A DNA stretch of 64,000 bases, from NCBI GenBank assembly GCA_025055235.1, contig JANWYN010000064.1:1-64000 (forward strand), written 5' to 3'. A program made the position numbers and the translations under genes. How positions within the stretch are numbered: position 1 is the first letter of the stretch; each line of letters begins with the position of its first letter. The DNA comes from Candidatus Roseilinea sp. Its GTDB lineage: Bacteria > Chloroflexota > Anaerolineae > J036 > Brachytrichaceae. The notes under the pieces were generated by a model, which was not told the origin of the DNA, made no database searches, and worked only from the letters and a program-made list of their open reading frames with translations. Positions 44,659 through 52,275 of this stretch are shown here, in pieces.

Positions 44659-45738
44659 ATGAAGCTACGAATCGCTGTCCTTCCCGGCGATGGCATCGGG
44701 CCGGAAGTGTGCGCCGAAGCCGTCGCCGTGCTCCAGGCGCTGGGCCTCGACCTGGAGTTGAACACCGCTCTGGTCGGCGGCTGCGCGATCGAGGCGCTGG
44801 GCACTGCGCTGCCCGACGAAGCGTTGAAGATGGCGCAAGACGCGGACGCCGTGCTGTTCGGCGCGGTCGGCATGGCCAAGTTCGATAAAGACCCCACTGC
44901 CAAAGTACGGCCGGAACAGGCGATCCTCGGCCTGCGCAAAGGGCTGGGCTTGTTCGCCAACCTGCGGCCGGTGAAGGCCTACGATGCCTTGCTCGACGCC
45001 TCGACGCTCAAGCCGGAGGTCATCCGCGGCGTGGATCTGATCATCCTGCGTGAGCTGACCGGTGGTACATACTTCGGCAAGCCGCAGGGGCAATCCGGCG
45101 AAGCGCCGCACCGCCAAGCGGTGGACACGACCTTCTACACCGAAGAGGAGGTGCGCCGGCTGATGATCATGGCCTTCGAGTTGGCCCGCGGGCGCAAGAA
45201 GAAGGTGACGCAGGCCGACAAGGCCAACGTGATGGCCACCGGCCGGCTGTGGCGACAGGTGGCGCATGAGATCCGCGAGGAATATCCCGACATCGAATAC
45301 GAAGACATGTATGCCGATGCCTGCGCCATGCACCTGCTGCGCAACCCGCGCGCCTTCGACGTCATCGCCACCGAGAATCTGTTCGGCGACATCCTCAGCG
45401 ACGAAGCTTCGATGCTCACCGGCTCGATGGGCATGCTGCCCAGCGCGTCCTTGGGCGATGCGCTGAACCGGCACGGCTACCGGCGCGGCTTGTATGAGCC
45501 GATCCACGGCGCGGCGCACGACATCGCCGGCCAGGGCGTCGCCAATCCACTGGCGATGATCCTGAGCGCAGCCCTGATGCTGCGCTGGTCGTTCGGGTTG
45601 CACCGCGAGGCCGAGCGCATCGAGCAGGCAGTGAATCGTGTGCTGAACGACGGCTTGCGCTGCGGCGACATCAAGCAGCCCGGCGCAACCGTGCTCGGCA
45701 CGCGGGAGATGGGTCAGGCGGTGATCGCGCGCCTGTGA
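44659..45738 (+). CDS. leuB: 3-isopropylmalate dehydrogenase
   Basis: 359 aa from the ATG at 44659 (MKLRIAVLPGDGIGPEVC). Seen: LRKGLGLFANLRPVKAY, ELTGGTYFGKPQG, KKKVTQADKANVMATGRLWR, YADACAMHL and TENLFGDILSDEASMLTGSMGMLPSASLG. Catalytic Lys and Tyr regions are present. Converts 3-isopropylmalate to 2-oxoisocaproate in leucine synthesis. No other leu gene is nearby. Confidence 0.95.
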   Translation: MKLRIAVLPGDGIGPEVCAEAVAVLQALGLDLELNTALVGGCAIEALGTALPDEALKMAQDADAVLFGAVGMAKFDKDPTAKVRPEQAILGLRKGLGLFANLRPVKAYDALLDASTLKPEVIRGVDLIILRELTGGTYFGKPQGQSGEAPHRQAVDTTFYTEEEVRRLMIMAFELARGRKKKVTQADKANVMATGRLWRQVAHEIREEYPDIEYEDMYADACAMHLLRNPRAFDVIATENLFGDILSDEASMLTGSMGMLPSASLGDALNRHGYRRGLYEPIHGAAHDIAGQGVANPLAMILSAALMLRWSFGLHREAERIEQAVNRVLNDGLRCGDIKQPGATVLGTREMGQAVIARL

Positions 45739-45744
45739 CTTGGG

Positions 45745-45847
45745 CTTGGCGTACTTCGACATGCTTCGGCATGCTCAGCACGCGCGGCATGCTCAGCACG
45801 CGCGACAACGCTCAGCATGCGCGACGCCCCCTGAGCTTGTCGAAGGG
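45745..45847. repeat. Tandem direct repeats and REP-like palindrome after leuB
   Basis: Degenerate copies of catgctcagcacgcgcgg run 45763-45815. They are followed by ccctgagcttgtcgaaggg (45829-45847), an imperfect palindrome. Sequences of that form are widespread repeats in Chloroflexota and actinobacteria. No gene seen. Confidence 0.75.
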
Positions 45848-45908
45848 GTGCATTCGCAATGCAGGGATAAAAATGTCGCGAAGTAGGGCGCGGACGCCGT
45901 TCCGCGCC
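45845..45908. repeat. Partial MITE-like element
   Basis: ggggtgcattcgc (45845) and tagggcgcggacgccgttcc (about 45883) match the end and the next module of the element at 39316 (gtgcattc, gtaggcgcggacgcc). A fragment of about 64 bp. Confidence 0.6.
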
Positions 45909-45930
45909 GATGATGCTCTAGAATACTTGC

Positions 45931-46719
45931 ATGCGCTCGCCGTTCCCGGGCATGGATCCGTATCTGGAACATCCGGCGCTGTGGCCGGACGTTCACAACC
46001 GGTTGATCGCAGCGATCGCCGACGCGATCACACCGCTCGTCGCGCCACGCTACTACGTCGGCCTGGAACGGCGCATGTATCTGCTCAGCCTCGATGACCT
46101 CGTCTTCGTCGGCTGGCCCGACGTGGCCGTGCTGGCCGGCGCAGCACGCGTCGCCGAGCCTCACGCGCCGGCCTATGAGGTCACTTCCGGCAGCGCCCCC
46201 AACCCGCTGTGGGTCGAGCTGCCCACTCAGGACGAAGTGGGCGACAACTACCTGGAGATCCGCCTCGCCGACGGCGGCAAGGTGATCACCGTGCTGGAGC
46301 TGCTCTCGCCGGCCAACAAGCTGCACGAGCGCAGCCGGGAGCTCTACATCAACAAGCGCAACGCCCTCTTCGCCTCGCGCACCAACCTGGTTGAGATTGA
46401 CCTGATGCGCGCCGGCGAGCCGATGCCCCTGCGCGGCAAGCCGGTGCGCAGTGACTACCGCATCCTGGTCAGCCGGAGCTGGCAGCGCCCGCGGGCGCAG
46501 TTGTATCACTTTCGCCTGCGCGAGCCGATCCCGGCGATCACCATCCCGCTTCAGCGGGGGGAGGACGAGCCGGCGCTCGACCTGAACGCCGTGTTGCACG
46601 ACCTGTATGCCCGGGCGCGCTACGACCTGATGCTGGACTACAACCAGCCGCCCGTCCCGCCGCTGAACGAGGCCGACGCCGTCTGGGCGCGCGAACGCAT
46701 CGCCACAACACGCGCGTGA
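45931..46719 (+). CDS. DUF4058 family protein
   Basis: 262 aa. Family features are MRSPFPGMDPYLEHPALWPDVHNRLI at the N-terminus, YLEIRLADGGKVITVLELLSPANKLH and DLNAVLHDLYARARYDLMLDY. The family is common in cyanobacteria and Chloroflexota and has no proven function. TAGAAT (45919-45924) ends 6 nt before ATG with no ribosome site, so a leaderless transcript is likely. It converges with the lytic transglycosylase. Confidence 0.9.
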   Translation: MRSPFPGMDPYLEHPALWPDVHNRLIAAIADAITPLVAPRYYVGLERRMYLLSLDDLVFVGWPDVAVLAGAARVAEPHAPAYEVTSGSAPNPLWVELPTQDEVGDNYLEIRLADGGKVITVLELLSPANKLHERSRELYINKRNALFASRTNLVEIDLMRAGEPMPLRGKPVRSDYRILVSRSWQRPRAQLYHFRLREPIPAITIPLQRGEDEPALDLNAVLHDLYARARYDLMLDYNQPPVPPLNEADAVWARERIATTRA

Positions 46720-46722
46720 CGC

Positions 46723-49209
46723 TTAGCGCGCATACAGCCGGTGATAGATCGCGTAGTTCGCAGCAAGCGCGCGGACGTAGCGCTGCGTCTCGTCGAACGT
46801 GATGGCCATGAAGAAGACGTCCGGGTCGCCGGCGCTGCGTTCCTTCCAGCGCAGGGCATTGCCCGGCCCACCGTTGTATGCGGCAATGGCCGCATATAGA
46901 TCGCCGTCGAAGAAGCGGCGTTGTTTGGCCAAGTAGTGGCTGCCGAAGCGCACGCTCACGTATGGCTTCTGCAAGTCGGCTGTGGTGTAGTTCGGCGGCC
47001 AGTTCAGGTCGTTGTAAATCTCGCGGCCGGTGCTGGGGATGACTTGCATCAAGCCGTTGGCCGCCGCGCTGGACACCGCAAACGGCTCGAACAAGCTCTC
47101 CTGGCGGATGAGCGAGAAGAGCAGCAGCGGGTCTAACCCGAATTCCTGGGCGTGCTGCTGAACCAGATCTCCGTAGTAGGCGGGGTAGAGCAGCTTGGCG
47201 ATGAAGGCCGGCAGCGCCGACGGCGTCTTGGCCGGCGAGAGGCGCATCAGCGTATCGGCTGCGCCGATGGAGGAGCGGTACAGACCGATGTCGCGGAAGA
47301 ACAGCGCAAGCTGATACTGGGCCAGCGCATCGCGCCCAAACGCGGCGCGCAAGCCCTCGAACTCCTCGCGCGCCTCCAGCTTGAAGCCCAACCGCCATAG
47401 CTCGCTGCCGCGGATGAAGCGCGGATCGCTGCGCACGTCCTCGCGCAAGTCGCGCACATTGGCCGATGCATCCAGCCCCAGCCAGCCGCGCAGCCACGCC
47501 TCTGCTTCTTCCTGCCCTGCCTCGTCTGCTTGGCTGCCCAGCGATGGGAATGGTGCAGAGAGCGGCGGCTTATCCGGATCGGCCACCAGCTCCGCAGCGC
47601 GCGCGCCCTCGTAGGCGTCGGGCGCCTGTTGCGCCAGCGCTTGCAAAGTCTCCATGCCTTCCACCAGATCGCCCAGCGCAAGCTGCGCCTTGCCCAACCA
47701 CAGCCGGCCGAGCAGCGCCTGCGGCGACCGGTCGTATTTGCTGAGGAGCGTCTGCGTCGCCGTCATCGCCTCGGCATATCGCCCCAGGCGATAGTGCAGC
47801 GCTGCAGCCCGCGCCAGCGCTTCCGGCCCGCGCTCGGCGTCGAATTGCACTGCCTCGGCTGCTTCGTAGGCGCGCGTCGCCTCGGCAACCAGCGCGTCGT
47901 TGCGGGCGAACGTCTGCGCCACATCGAACAGCACGCTCGCACCGGTCTGCCCGCGCGGGACGTTGGCGATCAACCGTTCGAAGGTCGCGCGCGCGTTCGC
48001 TGCGTCGCCTGCGTTTGCGTAGATCTTGGCCTTCTCGCCCAGCGCAACGGCGGTCGCCGGCGCGCCGGCCGGGTTGCTGGCGATGGTCTGGTCGAGGTTG
48101 CGGAAGGCGTCGGCGACGCTGCCGAGCTTGAGGTAATTCAGTGCCGCCCAATAGCGCACGTCGTTGGCGCGGTCGGGATAGAGGACGATCGCCCGGCGGA
48201 ACGCCTCGCGCGCGGCTACGTGCGAGCCGTTGTGATAGCCGATGATGCCGCGCTGCAACTCGTCCACCGGCTGGCCGGCGTTGATGAGCGCCTGCAGGGC
48301 CTGGAAGGCCTGGGGCGTCTTCGGGTGGTTTGCCATCAGCTCGTTCATCCGCCGGTAGGCCGCGCCGGTCTGGCCGGCGGCTCGCAGCGCCTGCGCCAGT
48401 TCCCACAGGATGCGCGCGCGATAGGCCGGCAGTTGCGCGCGGCTGAGGATGGTCTCATACTGTGCAATGACTGCCTGATAATCGCCGGAGAGCTGGCCGG
48501 CCAGGGCCAGCTTCTCACGGCGAGCAAATTCTTGCGCCGTGTTCGGCGCGGCGTCCAGGCTGGCGCGATAGTGGGTGATGGCCTCCGCCAGTCGGCGCGC
48601 GTCGAGATGCGCATCGCCCAGCCACACATGCAACCAAGGCGAAATGACCGATCCGGCCGCCAGTGCTGCGGCGTATTGCGCCGAGGCGTTGACAGGGTCG
48701 CCGGCCATGGCATAGGCGCGCCCAAGCAGCACATGCGCTCCGGGCAGCTCCGCGCTCGAATCCCCGCCGGCGGTGCTGAGGTCGGCGACGACCGACGATA
48801 GCGCCGCGGCTGCGGCGTTGATCTCGCCGGCGTCCATCTGCCAGCGCCCGATGTTCAGGCGCATGCGCAGCGCTGCCTCACTCGTCCCGCTGCCCAGCGC
48901 CGCGACGACCTGCCGGCCTACCTCGACGGCGCGGGCGTAATCGCCGATGAACGCGGCATAGTGCGCGCTTTCGGTCAGCGCGGCAACGTCCGGCGTAGGC
49001 TCCGGCGTAGGTGAAGGCGTCGGCGCCGGCGTCGCAGTTGCCTGAGGCGCGCGCGTCGCGTAGATGGTCGGCTGAACCGGAGGCGCGGCGACTGCGCGCG
49101 CGGCCGGTTCGGCCGGCGAGTCATTGGCGCAGGCTGTGCAAATGAGCGAGGCGAAGAGGGCAGTGACGAGGGCAAAGCCACGCTGCCAGGCATGCGATCC
49201 AAGCGGCAT
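46723..49209 (-). CDS. Lytic transglycosylase with TPR-like repeats
   Basis: 828 aa. N-terminal signal or membrane segment (RGFALVTALFASLICTACAND, possibly a lipobox CTAC), a Thr/Pro linker (TPAPTPSPTPEPTP), a helical TPR-like solenoid (about 80-640) and a C-terminal SLT domain (about 690-826) with catalytic Glu in LIRQESLF and the motifs AANGLMQVIPSTG and AIAAYNGGPG. Cleaves peptidoglycan glycan strands outside the membrane, as Slt70-type enzymes do. Confidence 0.93.
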   Translation of the reverse strand: MPLGSHAWQRGFALVTALFASLICTACANDSPAEPAARAVAAPPVQPTIYATRAPQATATPAPTPSPTPEPTPDVAALTESAHYAAFIGDYARAVEVGRQVVAALGSGTSEAALRMRLNIGRWQMDAGEINAAAAALSSVVADLSTAGGDSSAELPGAHVLLGRAYAMAGDPVNASAQYAAALAAGSVISPWLHVWLGDAHLDARRLAEAITHYRASLDAAPNTAQEFARREKLALAGQLSGDYQAVIAQYETILSRAQLPAYRARILWELAQALRAAGQTGAAYRRMNELMANHPKTPQAFQALQALINAGQPVDELQRGIIGYHNGSHVAAREAFRRAIVLYPDRANDVRYWAALNYLKLGSVADAFRNLDQTIASNPAGAPATAVALGEKAKIYANAGDAANARATFERLIANVPRGQTGASVLFDVAQTFARNDALVAEATRAYEAAEAVQFDAERGPEALARAAALHYRLGRYAEAMTATQTLLSKYDRSPQALLGRLWLGKAQLALGDLVEGMETLQALAQQAPDAYEGARAAELVADPDKPPLSAPFPSLGSQADEAGQEEAEAWLRGWLGLDASANVRDLREDVRSDPRFIRGSELWRLGFKLEAREEFEGLRAAFGRDALAQYQLALFFRDIGLYRSSIGAADTLMRLSPAKTPSALPAFIAKLLYPAYYGDLVQQHAQEFGLDPLLLFSLIRQESLFEPFAVSSAAANGLMQVIPSTGREIYNDLNWPPNYTTADLQKPYVSVRFGSHYLAKQRRFFDGDLYAAIAAYNGGPGNALRWKERSAGDPDVFFMAITFDETQRYVRALAANYAIYHRLYAR

Positions 49210-49414
49210 GTCGCGGGCAGTCTAACACGCACCCACGGGCCGCTTGCTCGACGATTGCCCATCTTTTGGCGAGGAGCTAGAGAGCGTTTTAAGAATCACC
49301 AGGTCCTGGACCGAAAGCACGTCATGCCCGCGAATGCGCTGATCGTTGCACAGAACTTCTGTGCTTAGGAAGGAAAACCCGGCGCTAAACCACACCAGGC
49401 TAAGGGGATGGGCG

Positions 49415-49612
49415 AAGCGCGCACAGACCGCAGGCGTGAAGCCTGCGGCTACTGCACGGATTTGCGCATGCCCACCTCCTTCAGCGCGGCCATTCATGAC
49501 TGCGCTGCCTTAGACGGCGCAGCCATGAATGGGCTGCGCTGAAGAGGGCGGGCGATGCACAGTTTGTCCGGTCGGCCTGCTGCCGCGCGCCTGCGAAAGG
49601 CGCGTCTCCTGC
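49415..49612. repeat. Cluster of hairpins in a 458-nt gene-free gap
   Basis: The gap 49210-49667 between the transglycosylase and the enolase-superfamily gene. Three hairpins: ccgcaggc-gtgaa-gcctgcgg (about 49427-49447); a long imperfect inverted repeat ccttcagcgcggccattcatg / catgaatgggctgcgctgaag (49480-49545); gcgcgcct-gcga-aaggcgcg (49583-49602). No convincing gene. Confidence 0.7.
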
Positions 49613-49667
49613 TGCTTTGCTGGATGCTCCCGGCTCGGCGGTTCAGCACCGGCTTTGGCCGGCAATA

Positions 49668-50864
49668 TCACCTCACGAGGAAGTCCTCGTAGTGCACCGG
49701 CAGCGCCCAGTCGCCGGTCAGATAAGGGAAGGTCGCCTCCAGGTCATCGGCCAGCTCGACGCCCAGGCCCGGCGCGTCCGGCAGGTGCAGCACGCCGGCT
49801 TCGATGCGCGGCGTTTGCTTCAAGATCGCCCACTGCAGCGGCCCCTGGATCATGCACAGCTCGCACCACAGCGGATGCGGCAGGGCGGCGACGAAGTGCG
49901 CATTGGCCAGGGTCATCAGCCCGTTGTGCCAGTTGTGCGGGATCACTTTCACGCCGTAGTGTTCGGCCATGCGGGCGATGCGCATGCCCTCGCTCAAGCC
50001 GCACCAGCCCATATCGGGCTGTACGACGTCATAGGCTTTCTTCTCGAAGTAGGGCATGAACTGAGCGACGGTGGTGAATTGCTCGCCGCCGGTGATGGGG
50101 ATTTCGACGGCTGCTGCTAGGCGTGCGTAGCCGTCTACGTCCGCCTGTGGGATCGGCTCCTCAAACCAGGCGAAGCCCAGCCGCTCCAGCTCGCGGGCAA
50201 TGGGCAGCGCCTGCGCCTCGGTGAGGCGCTGGTTGCCGTCCAGGGCAAGGTCGAAGGGCATGCCGGTCGCGCGCACGGTTTGCATCAGCTCGCGCATCAA
50301 CCCCAAGAACCGATCCACCGTCACGCCGTGCCATGACCACTCTGTGCCCAGGCGCAGCTTCATGGCTTTGTAACCCTGGGCGATGTAGCCCAGCGCCTCC
50401 TCGATGAGCTGGTGCGGATCATCGCCCCAGTCGTAGCGGCAGCCCGAAGAGGCGTAGAGCGGGACCGGATTGATCGGCGATTCGGCCCACGGGCTGGCGC
50501 CGCTCTCCACGAGCAACTGACCGACCGGCTTGCCGGCGACTTTGCCGCGGATGTCCCACAGCGCGCAGTCAATGCCCGCCACGGCGCAGTCGTGGCTGCT
50601 CGACCGAAAGTGCGGCGATGGCACGATGCTCGGGTCGAGCGGGTCGCGGCCGATGAGCAGCGGCGCGTAGCGCTCGACCCAGCGCCGGATCTGCAACGGC
50701 CCGCCGTAGGCGCAGGCTTCGGCGATGCCGGTGATGCCTGCATCCGTCTCGATGACGACGATGGCGCAATCGGCCTTGACGACGCGAAAGGTCGAAGTGA
50801 ACCATTGCCGCTCCGGCTCGTGCATCCGGCTGAGGCAGAGGGTGCGGAGAGAGGTGATCTTCAT
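49668..50864 (-). CDS. Mandelate racemase / muconate lactonizing enzyme family protein
   Basis: 398 aa from the ATG at 50864 (MKITSLRTLCL). Enolase superfamily: catalytic MKLRLG (K-x-R in place of K-x-K), Asp of LALDGNQ, Glu of FEEPIPQ, Glu of TGGEQF (metal ligands) and His of VIPHNWH. It probably acts on a sugar acid or another carboxylate (dehydratase or racemase). The neighbouring genes do not reveal the pathway. Longer starts run into a short heptamer stretch (50868-50895). Confidence 0.85.
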   Translation of the reverse strand: MKITSLRTLCLSRMHEPERQWFTSTFRVVKADCAIVVIETDAGITGIAEACAYGGPLQIRRWVERYAPLLIGRDPLDPSIVPSPHFRSSSHDCAVAGIDCALWDIRGKVAGKPVGQLLVESGASPWAESPINPVPLYASSGCRYDWGDDPHQLIEEALGYIAQGYKAMKLRLGTEWSWHGVTVDRFLGLMRELMQTVRATGMPFDLALDGNQRLTEAQALPIARELERLGFAWFEEPIPQADVDGYARLAAAVEIPITGGEQFTTVAQFMPYFEKKAYDVVQPDMGWCGLSEGMRIARMAEHYGVKVIPHNWHNGLMTLANAHFVAALPHPLWCELCMIQGPLQWAILKQTPRIEAGVLHLPDAPGLGVELADDLEATFPYLTGDWALPVHYEDFLVR

Positions 50865-50904
50865 CGTGGCGAGTCGGGAGTGAGGGAGTCGAGAAGTCCG
50901 CGCG

Positions 50905-51390
50905 TCACAGCTTGTAGCCGATACGGCGCAGCAGGTCTTTGCGCCAGGCGACGTCCTCGGCGGCCTCGACGCCCTTGGGGCTATGGCCGTCAATCACGCC
51001 CAACACGCCCCGGCCCTGCTCGCTCTCGGCCACGATCACCTCGGTAGGGTTGGCTGTGGCGCAGAAGATGCGGCACACCTCCGGCACCATCTTGATCGCA
51101 TTCAGGACGTTGATCGGATAGAAGCCTTCCGCCAGGAAGATGATGAAGGTGTGGCCGGCGGCGATGGCCTGCGCGTTGCGCGTCGCCAAGGCGATCATTG
51201 CCTCGTCCGTGCCGGTGCAGCGGATCAGCCGCGCGCCCGACGCTTCACAGAACGCCAGACCGAACCGGATGCCGGGCACAGCAGTCACCATCGCTTCGTG
51301 GATGTCCTCGACCGTCTTGATGAAGTGGGACTGGCCGAGGATGAAGTTCACGTTGTCGGGTTTGTCTATTTTGACCGTGGCCAGTTGCAT
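50905..51390 (-). CDS. Adenosine-specific kinase
   Basis: 161 aa. Matches the adenosine-specific kinase family: MQLATVKIDKPDNVNFILGQSHFIKTVEDIHEAM, PGIRFGLAFCEASG, GHTFIIFLAEGFYPINVLNAIK and VIVAESEQGRGVLGVIDG. The role is probably purine salvage, but it is not well tested. GGAGG is 6 nt before the ATG. The frame runs convergent to nothing; UspA follows in the same direction at 51515. Confidence 0.88.
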   Translation of the reverse strand: MQLATVKIDKPDNVNFILGQSHFIKTVEDIHEAMVTAVPGIRFGLAFCEASGARLIRCTGTDEAMIALATRNAQAIAAGHTFIIFLAEGFYPINVLNAIKMVPEVCRIFCATANPTEVIVAESEQGRGVLGVIDGHSPKGVEAAEDVAWRKDLLRRIGYKL

Positions 51391-51514
51391 GATGTCCTCC
51401 TTACTTGCTTCGCCGAGTGCACCTATATCTGTTTAGCGCGACGAAGCAACCCTCCTCGGGTCGCCTGCATCATATATGCGCGGGTTCACGAGTTGGCAAT
51501 GCTGCGCGCCGGCG

Positions 51515-51937
51515 TCACTTCACTACGAGCACGGGGCAGTCCGCGCGCTGTGTCACGGACATACTCACGCTGCCCAGGAACGCGCCCTGCCACGTGCCCA
51601 GCCCACGTGAGCCGATTACCACCAGATCGGGCTTGCGCGTCTCGACCAGCCCGAGGATCACATCGGTGGCATATCCCTCGATGAGTTCGGTGGCGACGTC
51701 CTTCACACCCAGCTCGCGCAGGCGTTTGGCGACGCTCTCCAACAGTTTCGTGCCGCCCTCCAGCACGCGCTCCACGGCTTGGCTGTAATTCGGCTCGCCG
51801 AGAAAGATCGGGACGGGATGGTAAGCGTGCACGACGGTGAGCTTGGCGTCGTAACGCATGGCGAGCGAAGCAGCCATGTCGGCGGCACGCTCGGCAGCCG
51901 CCGAGCCATCCGTCGCTAACAGGATGTGTTTGATCAT
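51515..51937 (-). CDS. Universal stress protein
   Basis: 140 aa from the ATG at 51937 (MIKHILLATDGSAAAERAAD), preceded by GAGAGG. UspA pattern with an ATP site: ATDGS, VIGSRGLGTWQGAFLGSVSMSVTQRADCPVLVVK (G-x2-G-x9-GS). Nucleotide-binding type. Divergent from glyA, sharing a 115-nt promoter region. Confidence 0.93.
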   Translation of the reverse strand: MIKHILLATDGSAAAERAADMAASLAMRYDAKLTVVHAYHPVPIFLGEPNYSQAVERVLEGGTKLLESVAKRLRELGVKDVATELIEGYATDVILGLVETRKPDLVVIGSRGLGTWQGAFLGSVSMSVTQRADCPVLVVK

Positions 51938-52008
51938 GACTATTTCGACCTCTCTGTGGTAGTGAAATCTTCCATGGCAACCGCCCGGCGGCGATGACCA
52001 CCGGCTCA

Positions 52009-52038
52009 TTGGATGGCTTACCATCGCCGTGCTAGAAT
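52009..52038 (+). promoter_or_regulatory. Sigma-70-type promoter of the glyA operon
   Basis: TTGGAT (52009-52014), 18-nt spacer, TAGAAT (52033-52038). The predicted start near 52045 is just upstream of the riboswitch aptamer, which supports the assignment. Confidence 0.65.
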
Positions 52039-52052
52039 CGCGTTAATTGAAC

Positions 52053-52130
52053 CGCTGCGCCGACTGACGATTCGAGTGGAATGGACCACATGGAAGCGCA
52101 GCGCGCATGCCAAGCCGATCGTCTGGGCAG
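52053..52130 (+). promoter_or_regulatory. ZTP (pfl motif) riboswitch aptamer
   Basis: P1 is CGCTGCGC (52053-52060) with GCGCAGCG (52096-52103), 8 bp. The conserved internal segment GACTGACG follows P1, then P2 GTGG/CCAC (52076-52079, 52086-52089) and GGAAGC. The diagnostic CTGGGCA (52123-52129) is present. The pseudoknot GACG (52066-52069) with CGTC (52120-52123) is kept by a compensatory change from the usual GGCG/CGCC. ZTP riboswitches sense ZMP/ZTP (low folate) and switch on one-carbon genes; it lies upstream of glyA-gcvT. Confidence 0.85.
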
Positions 52131-52168
52131 GAGGCAATCGAGGCGCGTCGCCTCATTGCCTCTTTTTT
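52131..52168 (+). terminator. Intrinsic terminator, expression platform of the ZTP riboswitch
   Basis: GAGGCAAT/ATTGCCTC (8 bp) stacked on GAGGCG/CGCCTC (6 bp) with a CGT loop and one unpaired C, followed by six T (52163-52168). It follows the aptamer directly and lies about 107 nt before the glyA start. Ligand binding would prevent its formation and allow transcription of glyA. Confidence 0.85.
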
Positions 52169-52275
52169 GTGGCAGGCAACCTGCGCAGCGCAGAGATCGC
52201 GAACGGCTGCGACTCATGAATCAAAGCAGCCATCGGCGCTGAGGCCGATGACCGAACATTCGCAAGGAGACACGG

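Noticed and set aside
49222-49497. Minus-strand open frame of 91 codons ending RIRGHDVLSVQDLVILKTL
   Set aside because: The middle resembles the end of a PIN/VapC-type protein, but the N-terminal part is a hairpin repeat and no conserved acidic residues are seen. At best a toxin remnant; not called.
52053-52168. Glycine riboswitch upstream of glyA
   Set aside because: The glycine aptamer core is absent; the CTGGGCA loop and P1/pseudoknot match the ZTP class instead.
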